Positions 44,111 to 52,643 of a DNA stretch of 64,000 nucleotides are shown one piece after another. The position numbers were made by a program, and so were the translations under genes. The notes under the pieces are model-generated. The model ran no database searches. It was not told the DNA's origin and worked only from the letters and a program-made list of their open reading frames with translations. How positions within the stretch are numbered: position 1 is the stretch's first letter; the number at the start of each line of letters is the position of its first letter. Source of the DNA: Corylus avellana (Eukaryota; Streptophyta; Magnoliopsida; Fagales; Betulaceae); NCBI RefSeq assembly GCF_901000735.1, contig NC_081551.1, forward strand, positions 7,119,420 through 7,183,419. Reading direction: 5' to 3'.

Positions 44111-44449
44111 TGAAATCAAAGTGCAATACTTTAAACAAAGTATTTTTTCAAATGCTCGGCATTCCTTGGCCTCGGGAGTCTCTTCCCTTCATTGTCTTCG
44201 AGATAGTATGCTCCCACTCTAGGAGCTTTCTACTACCTTGTGGGGTCCTTCCCAATTTGGGGCTAAATTTCCATCAGCTAGGTCTTTGGTAGTGATAGTT
44301 ACCTTGCGCAAAACCAAATCTCCCAGTTTAAAGCTTCTATGTTTAACCCTCTGGTTGAAGTATTGTGCTATCTTCTCTTGATATACTGCCATGGCTACTT
44401 GGGCCTTATCCCTTCTCTCCTGTAGTAGGTCAAGGTGTAGCCTGATGCC
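43520..44449. repeat. Inverted overlap arm 2 (930 bp)
   Basis: Reverse complement of 40345-41274; see that entry. Confidence 0.95.
44111..44449 (-). pseudogene. Tat integrase end, duplicate copy
   Basis: Reverse complement of 40345-40683. It encodes the same C-terminal integrase segment (QRVKHRSFKLGDLVLRK) on the minus strand. I read it as the same locus assembled twice. Confidence 0.93.
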
Positions 44450-44549
44450 NNNNNNNNNNNNNNNNNNNNNNNNNNNNNNNNNNNNNNNNNNNNNNNNNNN
44501 NNNNNNNNNNNNNNNNNNNNNNNNNNNNNNNNNNNNNNNNNNNNNNNNN
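44450..44549. other. Assembly gap (100 N)
   Basis: Placeholder gap next to the inverted contig. In the corrected order contig 44550-47040 follows the 41375 end of that contig, and the gap between them holds Athila pol and most of its 3' LTR. Confidence 0.99.
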
Positions 44550-45201
44550 ATTCATTTTGATCAGGTCCATGCTAGAAGGCATTGAAGATGTTCAATCTAA
44601 TCTACATATTCCCAAAGGAGATTTCCATTACTCCAATCCAACAATTGATGCATGCATTGGTTGTGACTAGGAAAGGCCACTCGAGAATGATAGGAATCTA
44701 CTTCTCTGGATTTGGAACCGGTTCTGTGTCCAAAACTATGAAGTCAACTGGGAAGTAGAACTTGTCCACCTTGATGATGACATCCTCCACAATCCCTAGG
44801 GATTTCTTGATAGATCGGTCAACCAATTGCAGGACAATATTTGTGGGTTTTAGTTCCCCTAAGCCAAGTTGTTGATAAACCGAGTATGGAAGCAGATTCA
44901 CACCAGCTCCTAAGCCGAGGAAAGCTTTCTCAATCTCAATGTTTCCGATGATGCATGAAATTGTAGGAGCTCCAGGGTCATTGAACTTTGGAGGAGTGCT
45001 ATGCTGAATCAAGGAGCTCACTTGCTCGGTGAAAAGGACTTTCTTAGGAATGCGCTTCCGATTTTTCCTCTTTTGAGTGCACAAGTCCTTGAGAAATTTT
45101 GCATAGGCTGAAATTTGCTCGATGGCATCAAGGAATGGGAGGTTGATTTTACTCGTTTGAAGACCTCCATCATGTCTTGTATTTTCTTTCCTTGTTTCCA
45201 A
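44550..45201 (-). pseudogene. Athila protease and start of reverse transcriptase
   Basis: The protease region reads KKVLFTEQVSSLIQ, then ISCIIGNIEIEKAFLGLGAGVNLLPYSVYQQLGLGELKPT and LQLVDRSIKKSLGIVEDV, typical of Athila. The active-site motif, normally D-L/S-G-A, reads LGLGAG, so the aspartate is replaced. The 167-codon frame ends at 44698, and the RT-proximal sequence (LATTNACINCWIGVMEIS in another frame) runs into the gap. Confidence 0.85.
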
Positions 45202-46815
45202 AAGTGGGAGGGTGCCTTGAGACGCTCTAGGAACGGGACCCAGGGCTCACATGATAATTCAGGAGTGAGAGCAGATGATGAAGATGCCACAATGCTTACT
45301 TGCTTACCTTTGTCCTGATATAGATTTTGTGGAGCCTCAGTTTGCTCATCCTTTGTATCTTCCACATGATTGTCGAACATTTTCCCACTCCTCAGTGTCG
45401 TGATAGCTTGGACTTGCTTCAGATTAGAGGGGCTTGGAATCTTCCCTTCTTCCAACCTGTTGAGGGTTTTAGTCATCTGTCCAGGCTGAGTTTTTATTTT
45501 GGTAATGGCTTGAGAGGGAGAGTTTACTGCCTCTTTTTGAGATTTCACAGCCTGATTCATCTCGCTCACAAGTTTCAACATCTGATCTTGAAAGTCAGAA
45601 TCCGACCGAGGAGATGGTGCGGCCTGATACTGCTACTATAGAGGCCGGTATGTGGAAGAAGGTTGGTAGGGCTACCAGTTAGATTGAGCTTGATTGTGCA
45701 GTCCTGGAACTGAGTTAATTGAAGCTTGAGCCTTTCATGAGATGTTCGGATGATTTTTCCACCCCTGGTTATAATTATTGGAAAATGGATCATTACCCGG
45801 TTGTGAGAATGTTGCATTGACCTACTCATGAGAAACATTTGGAAAATTTCTAGCAGAGAGACAATCAGTATCTTGATGCATAGGACTAAAACAAACAGAA
45901 CATGGGTCATGCGTTGTGATCCTGTGTGAGGAAGCGGCTACCACTACCATAAGCTGGTCTATCTTTCGCGATAGAATGGCCATCTCAGGGTTCATACTAT
46001 TACTAGGCTTTCCTATCTCAAAAAGATTTTTAGCCTTTGGGGCCTTGGGTGCAAGTCACCTACGACTAGCTAAAGCATGATGTGCAGAATTATCACTAAG
46101 GTTCTCAAAAAGGGTCCATACTTTATCCTCACTCCTCATCATAAAGGTCCCTCTACAAGATGCATCAACCATTTGTTTATGAGGCTCGGTCAAACCATCC
46201 CAGCTGCCATTTTAGGACAACGTGGTATGGGCATGATCTAAGAAGGTCCTTAAGTCTCTCCCAGGTCTCATGAAATTGCTTACCCTTATATTGGGAGATA
46301 CTAATGATAGCTCTCCTAATATCATTGGTCTTTCCTATGGGGAAATACTTCTTCAGAAATTCTTGTTGCAATTGAGCCCAAGAAGTGATAGAGTTTGGTG
46401 TTAAAGAGTGAAACCAATGTTTGGCCCTTTCCTTGAGGGTGAAGGGAAAGAGACGTATCCTTAGGGCGTCCTTGGTGAATCCAGTTAATTTAATGATAGA
46501 ACATATTGTTAGGAATTCACTGAGGAAGTCATAAGGATCTCCAGTACTAAGCCCTAGAAAAGATGGTAAACTTTGAATGGTGATGGGCTTAATCTCATGG
46601 TGAGCCGCTGTGATGTCTGGCAGCCTGAGACATGAGGGAGAAGTGAATGTGGTAGGGAGATAGTAATCTTTCAAAGCTATAGGGTCGCCCATGGTCTCAG
46701 TGGGACGCTCTCCTAGCAAATTAGAATTCATTTCGGCTCTAAGTTGTCTAAGAGTGCGTTCAATGTCGGGGTCATAAGTAATTAAAGGCAAAGATAATGA
46801 ACAGTGACCCAACAT
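45202..46815 (-). pseudogene. Athila gag
   Basis: 46815-46177 (212 codons, start MLGHCSLSLPLITYDPD) holds the gag capsid domain: IQSLPSFLGLSTGDPYDFLSEF, LRIRLFPFTLKERAKHWFHSL and LQQEFLKKYFPIGKTNDIRR. Frameshifts follow. The knuckle CSVCFSPMHQDTDC lies near 45865-45905, and a glutamine-rich coiled coil leads to LKQVQAITTLRSGKMFDNH (about 45385-45440), the usual Athila gag-protease linker. Confidence 0.87.
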
Positions 46816-47040
46816 TAACTAAAAAGAAGAAATAAAAACAAAAATAAAGACAGAAAATAAAAGCTCACAAACAGCCCGTAGGTATGCTAGAAGTCAGATA
46901 CAAAAACTGCTAGAAACTAGCAGACTGGCACTGGTGCACTCGATCGAACTGCAGGGTGCGCTCGAGCGCAAGCATAGCTTGCTGAAAAATTGGCAGCTAC
47001 GGACCTGTGAAAAATTTAGAAAAAAATTAAAAAAAAAAAA

Positions 47041-47140
47041 NNNNNNNNNNNNNNNNNNNNNNNNNNNNNNNNNNNNNNNNNNNNNNNNNNNNNNNNNNNN
47101 NNNNNNNNNNNNNNNNNNNNNNNNNNNNNNNNNNNNNNNN
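47041..47140. other. Assembly gap (100 N) inside the Athila 5' LTR
   Basis: The left side ends in poly-A in the leader; the right side is the first 66 bp of the LTR. About 1 kb of LTR and the primer site should be missing here, so 100 N is not the true size. Confidence 0.99.
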
Positions 47141-47211
47141 AACAACATTAAGAAAATATCATATGCGAGCTAAGGGGCTTGAATGTGCAACATTCGGTGC
47201 TGATCAATAAC
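47141..47211 (-). repeat. Start of the Athila 5' LTR plus ATAAC target duplication
   Basis: In sense orientation it begins TGATCAGCACCGAATGTTGC at 47206 and matches the start of the family-Q solo LTR (25726 downward). ATAAC at 47207-47211 is the reverse complement of the GTTAT at 41392. Confidence 0.88.
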
Positions 47212-48970
47212 CGAGTGGTCCTCTTTCAGATTTTCTGAGTTTTTCCGAAGGGCCTCTACCTCAGCCTCAAGGCTCCATATCCGAGAGATAGCCTCGGTGG
47301 CCTAGGACTCCAATATCGACTGCCTCTGTCCAGAAAGAAGCAGCTCTTGGTCCTGCTCGGCCATGAGTCCCCTTAATTGAGCGTTCTCTACCTCGGAATC
47401 TTTAAGTTTCCTTTTCAGCTCCTCTCTCTTGGAAGCAGAGCCCAGGAGATGGTCCCTAAAGTTGCAATAAGCGCATACTGATTTGATAACATTCTGCAAA
47501 ACACAAGTATAATTAGTTAGAAAGTCAAAAGCAAACCGAGAACAAAAGAATAAGCAGAGCGCTTACCACGAACTGGTAGAATAACATAAGGCCTAGCACA
47601 CTTTCAGGACTCCTTCTACCGACACCCGCCGACTAAACCTGGGGAACGAGGTCGATTAGAGATTTCAAGGGATTCCATAAAAGGTTCATGCCCAACTTAG
47701 AAAGGGGCACACCAACTGACCAACTTGTAGGAATCCCTCCACCAGCCGAAGTGCCCGTCGGTTGAGAAGGTTCAGTCGGTAAGCTTGGCTTGGTTAGTGC
47801 ATTTGCTTTGGAAGTACTCGCTTCAGTCTGACGAGGAGACTCCTCGGCATTCTCAAATTCTTGGGGTAAACCAAGAGCAGCCACAAGGTCGGTTCGCAAT
47901 GGTGAAGACCAGGGAATCTCTAGGAGCAGCCTCAATTGGCCGAACATTGAGCGGTATATTAGAAATCGGGTTGATCCCGAGGGCAGCTTCAAAGCGCTCA
48001 ACTGTGCGAGGCTGCGGTACTTGGAAAGCATCCAACTCCTCTCCCACGACTCTAGCAAAGATGTCCTGGGGGTCTACCAGCCTTGTTGCATCCGAGCGAG
48101 TCCCGAACTTCTTCTTCTTAAGAAGGGACTCCTCAGGTTCTTCGGCAACCATCTCCTTGCGCTTCCTGTGCCTTTCAGTCTTCTCGGAAGGGCCCAACTT
48201 GAACTTGGACATACTAGGCTCCAAGTTCAGGACCTACGCGGGAGTCCGCAGTGGAGCCTCTAACGCCATGCCTTTGCCTTTGTCGGCAGCATTTTTTCTC
48301 AGAAGCTCAGCAACTACCTTCTTTGAAGCCTTGGCGCCAGTTCTCTTCCTTGCCTGAATGGCCCTTTTTGGCCGAGCAATTGGGGGGTACCCCCAAGTAC
48401 TTCTCCAGGTTGAAGTTAGTGCCCAAGAGGTCGAAGTCCAACTGACTTTCATTTTTCATTGACTGAGCGAAGGCCATGATCCTCACCACTCGGTCTTCCT
48501 CCTCGTCGGTCTGTTGAGGTGCCAGATTCAGGTGACTCAAAAGCTCCTACACAACCCTTAAAAAAGGCAATCGAAGCCCGGTTATGAACATAGTCTCGTA
48601 CAAACAGACTTCATGTTCCTTGGCTCGGACCTACAGCTCCATTCTGCTCATCTTCAAACCGTAGATTGACTGAGAGAGGGATGAAACAATTCCCTCTAAC
48701 CCGACCTTCGTTGGCTGAAGTAAGAGCCGACTGCCAGAGGGCCAGGTACAAATCACCCACACCGTTGAAGTCGGACCCATCGTTCGAACCCCTGATGTAT
48801 AGAAGACTCGGTATGAGTAACCAAGGAGTATAAGGATAACCACCACGAATCAGCAAATGGTTAACGCTTAACCGAAGGTGTTCAACAGCGGGTTCAATTG
48901 AAGGAAGAAGAAAATCAAAATATTTGAGCACTGGGCCACCTAGACTGACGAAATGTTCGACAGAAGCCAC
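47207..48970 (-). pseudogene. Tat antisense ORF, N-terminal part, with a 73-bp intron
   Basis: Frames on the minus strand read, from 48970: SVEHFVSLGGPVLKYFDFLLP, later RSGSRL-like segments, MAFAQSMKNESQLDFDLLG (near 48475-48420), KLGPSEKTERHRKRKEMV (near 48200) and TSAGGGIPTSWSVGVPLSKLG (near 47730). A GT-AG intron fits at 47566-47494 (CGTG|GTAAGC ... TTTGCAG|AATG), joining two open segments. The end is a coiled coil (REELKRKLKDSEVENAQLRGL). It is cut at 47207 by the second Athila element. Some frameshifts are present. The function is unknown. Confidence 0.6.
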
Positions 48971-49646
48971 AGACTCAACCGAAACGCTACAAAATATTAC
49001 TATCAGAAAGTAATATTGGAAAAAATTGTAGGGATGAAAGCAAGCCAGGGATGAGCAGTTCGAAGATTACAAAAAGCAACAATGAGTAGAGTTCTACGGG
49101 AGAAGGTTGCAGAGAGCTTGAAGAAAGCAAGAATGGAGAAGGCGTGAAAATGAGGAAGAAATGACTAAGGGCCCTCTTTGTAGTAGCCTTGGAGAAAGAA
49201 GTACTTGAGTACACCGAAGTGGCAACACACACGCAACCCTAGGGTTTGCCTTGAGAAGGCGTGCCAAAATGACTGCCCTCAAAAAACGCGCCTCACCGAG
49301 CCATTCACAAGTCAAAACGTGGCAACCGCAATTTATTATCACTCATAACTTGACATGTGGCAAAGCCCCCGAAAAATGAGGTCTAACAAGCGAACTGTCC
49401 ATCACTCGAGAAGACCAACGGTCCGAAAATCTATTGGCTCGGGAAGTCCAATAGTCTCAAGACCATTGGTTTGGGAAGTTCAATAATCAAAAGTTGGCTC
49501 AGGAAGTCAAACTTAAAAAAGTCAGTATCAGAAACCCAATCCGAGAAAGAACCCAATACCAAGCGTAGGTCGGTATTCCAAGAACCGATCCATCCTAAGA
49601 ACAAAAAATTTTCATAGTCATTCAGGCAAGTAAATTGGGGGGTAAC
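48971..49646. other. Tat 3' region and polypurine tract
   Basis: No coding domain. 49430-49520 has several GG(C/T)(T/C)(C/T)(G/A)GGAAGT(C/T)CAAT-like repeats. The polypurine tract AAATTGGGGGGTAAC ends at 49646, just before the LTR. Confidence 0.7.
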
Positions 49647-50226
49647 TGTTTGGTAGTGGATCGGCCATAAAACACCCAATGGGCCTCCAAAGGTTATTCA
49701 CATCATACAAAGCCCACCAGTAAAAGGCCCACCAAGGGTAAAACCAGAAAGGAAGGTTATAGCGAGGATAGCAACGTTCACCAAAGAATGTGGCTCAAAG
49801 CTTGCAGCGCTGAACTGAGCCACATATAGACGTGCCCGAGAATAAAGTGGGAGCCATGTTCAGCACAAACGTGGCCAAGCCATCAATCAGCTCCACAATC
49901 CCATCATCAAGTGCTGACCCACGATCCCCTGATCCACCTTCCCAGCATTGCGCACGGAGGATCATCGGGAATGTGGGGCCGAGAATCAGGGACTGTAACT
50001 GCTACTTGATGCCTATACAATGGAAGCTCTAACCAGGTTTTTGGGTTAATCACTCTCAAGCTATTCTTGCTCACTTGCTCTCTTCCTCTCAAATCATCGA
50101 CTACTTAGGCATCGAAACTATCCCCCGCGGCCACACCCTGGCAAGCTCTTATCCTACGTGTTCTATTTTGCAGATATCTCATCCCTCGGATTGCTGAGTC
50201 TCTATCTCAGAAAACTATCATCAACA
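49647..50226 (+). repeat. Tat 3' LTR (580 bp)
   Basis: Starts TGTTTGGTAGTGGATCGG after a G-rich polypurine tract and ends ATCATCAACA. The sequence beyond 50226 is low-copy. The right target copy would be GTGTC (50227-50231); the 5' LTR is not in the window. Confidence 0.82.
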
Positions 50227-51537
50227 GTGTCTTTTAATAAAAGGACACACTAAAAGTTATACACCAATACATTATTGAATATAATCACAAAAAAAAATTT
50301 ACTATCATTAATCCTCTAATTTTAATTTAATCCATATAAATTAAAACATTTTAAAATCCTAATTTGTTCCCATAGGTGTAGTTTAAAACAAAACAAAGTA
50401 TAAAGAAAAAAAGTGGCAAGAAGAAAACATGATTTTTGATTATCAAAGCATTATTAAAAAATTCACAAAAATCTTTGATATTGTTAGTGTGATACCTATT
50501 ATGTTTCAGCACAAATAAAACGCATATAGTTTGAATATTCATAAAAATTAAAGAGAAAAATAGACAAAATAAATAAAACGCATATAGTTTGAATATTCAT
50601 AAAAATTAAAGAGAAAAATAGACAAAATAAAATTATGAAGGCAAAATAAACAAAAAATTTCACTCAACATTTAATGCAATAAAATAAATCATCTTACATC
50701 ATATTCAATACTTACTTATGTCTTTAGTGTTTTAAAAGTGTTTATGTTCATTTTCTGCACAATATCACACACATTAAAGAAAAAAAATTCCCATAAAACA
50801 TTCAAATAAATTAAAATGAAAAGCACAAAGAAAAAAAAAAAAAAAAAAAAACAAACAAGCAAAGCGCTTCACAAAAACAAAACAAAATTCTTGAGAAGAA
50901 ACTTACACGTGGTATAAAATTCTCTTTGACAAAACTTGCTTTGAATCTGCTTCTTGCATTGTGATTAGATGATTTTTTTTTTTTTTAAGAGAAAGTGTGA
51001 GTTTGTGAGATAAGGGTTTGACCAAATTTTCTTGTGAGATAAGGATTTATACCTATTTTGTCAGAAATAAGGGAAGAGAGAAAAAGAGAGGAGGCTTGGT
51101 GGCATGGACGGCTATTTAAGAAAATATGATAGAGCTTTGTCTTGTCTCCTTTTATGTCCTAGGGTTTTGAAATATTGAGGTGGAATTAGAAAAAAAAATA
51201 AATAAATAAAAAATAAATAAATATTTGAGGCCATTCTGGTTAGCATTAGGCGTTGGACAAAATTTTTCTTCAAACTGGATTAAAAGAAATTACTCCAACC
51301 TAATCTATAAAAATGACATATATCTCTTCTTTTTTTTGCCATATGTCCCTTTTTTTAATAGTATATAAGATGCATATGAGTTTTTAATGAAATTTATTCC
51401 AACACTATTCCTATTATTAAAAAAAAATGTCATTTTCCACATGTTTAAGGAACACATTATTTTTAATAATGACATGTGAATATTGTTACTATTCACACAT
51501 CACTATTCGTGCGTAAATAGTGATGCATGAACAGTAA
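50227..51537. other. Low-copy AT-rich sequence with a 58-bp tandem duplication
   Basis: No gene is seen. 50513-50570 is exactly repeated at 50571-50628. 50227-50345 resembles 6116-6290. There is an A-run at 50828-50851 and an (AAAT)n tract near 51188-51222. Confidence 0.6.
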
Positions 51538-51637
51538 NNNNNNNNNNNNNNNNNNNNNNNNNNNNNNNNNNNNNNNNNNNNNNNNNNNNNNNNNNNNNNN
51601 NNNNNNNNNNNNNNNNNNNNNNNNNNNNNNNNNNNNN
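51538..51637. other. Assembly gap (100 N)
   Basis: Placeholder gap. Sequence on both sides belongs to a TTCAC/GTGATG-type repeat region. Confidence 0.99.
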
Positions 51638-51776
51638 TCTTTTTTGAGAAAGTGGGGGGGGAACCATGGCCCCAGCCGGTCCCCCCCTCCCTCCGTCTGT
51701 GTATATATATATTTGGTAAAAATTATTATTTTTTTAAATTTTTTAAAGGGTAGCGACGTTTTAATAGTGAAAACGT

Positions 51777-52014
51777 CACCTTCTAGAAGGTGGCGTGCAC
51801 TGTTCACATGTCACCTTCTCAAAGGTGATGCGTAATGAAAACTGCACCTTTTAGAAGGTGACATGCACTGTTCACACATCACATTTTTTTTTTGACATGT
51901 CCACACAAGAAAAGGTGAAGGACGGATTCAAACTAGTGACCTCTGCTTTATGAAGCGTGGTTCACAACCGATTGAGCTACCCTTTAGGGACCACACATCA
52001 CCTTCTAAAAGGTG
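51777..52014. repeat. Four copies of the palindrome CACCTTCTAGAAGGTG
   Basis: Copies lie at 51777-51792 (perfect), 51812-51827 (CACCTTCTCAAAGGTG), 51845-51860 (CACCTTTTAGAAGGTG) and 51999-52014 (CACCTTCTAAAAGGTG). The linkers share TGCACTGTTCACA(C/T). A SINE has inserted just before the fourth copy. Confidence 0.9.
51873..52001 (-). mobile_element. tRNA-derived SINE, 109 bp, with a 10-bp target duplication
   Basis: The element is 51883-51991 on the minus strand, flanked by CACACATCAC at 51873-51882 and 51992-52001. Its head is tRNA-like, with an A box TAGCTCAATCGG (51979-51968) and a B box AGTTTGAATCC (51934-51924). It ends GACATGTC followed by a poly-A tail. The boxes should give it an internal RNA polymerase III promoter. 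It is too short and poorly folded to be a working tRNA gene. Confidence 0.88.
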
Positions 52015-52643
52015 CCGTTTTGCACAAAATGTAGCTATTTAATGCTGTTTTTACTGTTTAAACAACATTACCCCAAATTCCAGTTTATGCACTTTTTGTC
52101 ATTTTGAAAAAGTCGGTATTTGAACTTCACTAGCTTAATAATGACATTTTTTGGGCCAAGAACGTCATTATCTTTGAGTCATTGAATTGGAGAATTTTTG
52201 TAGTGCGATGGACTAGAAAGTTGGTAAGATTGGTCCTACGTAATTATCCTATATGGTTATCGTAAAGAAAAAAGATAGAGGTTTTACGAGGGACTTCAAC
52301 ACCTCAAAATGCAGCCTTGATCTCTAACCATACTTCATTCCAGTACTGCACTTAAATAGAACTTACAACATTGACTTAGACACAAGGATTAGGACTTATC
52401 GTCCCACCCGGATTTGGACTCTTACCTAACTAAGATTAGGACTTTAAGGTCCCACTCAACTAGGATTAGAACTCTTACATAAATATCAAGACTAACACAA
52501 TGCTACTCCCAGTAATCTGAAAGAGGTAGGCAGGGATACTAACACGTAGAGGATTGTAACAATTGACTTAGTAAGAGGGCTAACATATAAAACAAATAAA
52601 AACTACATGAAATCAAATATAATTTTTTCTTCTAGGAGAAAGT
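52015..52643. other. 3' flank of the lectin kinase, no gene seen
   Basis: AT-rich, with two related GGATT(A/T)GGACT-type stretches near 52385-52470. No ORF with a domain. Confidence 0.5.

Larger units (their letters stand above)
44550..47206 (-). mobile_element. Second Athila element (family Q LTRs), incomplete
   Basis: The minus strand reads: LTR start (47206-47141), gap, leader (47040-46816), gag (46815-45220), protease (45201-44698) and the start of RT to 44550. The rest of pol and the 3' LTR are missing except the last 17 bp at 41375-41391. The target duplication is GTTAT (ATAAC at 47207-47211, GTTAT at 41392-41396). It interrupts the antisense Tat ORF. Confidence 0.85.

Noticed and set aside
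51883..51991. A functional tRNA gene
   Set aside because: A and B boxes are present, but the arms do not make a proper cloverleaf, and the poly-A tail with a 10-bp target duplication identifies a SINE.
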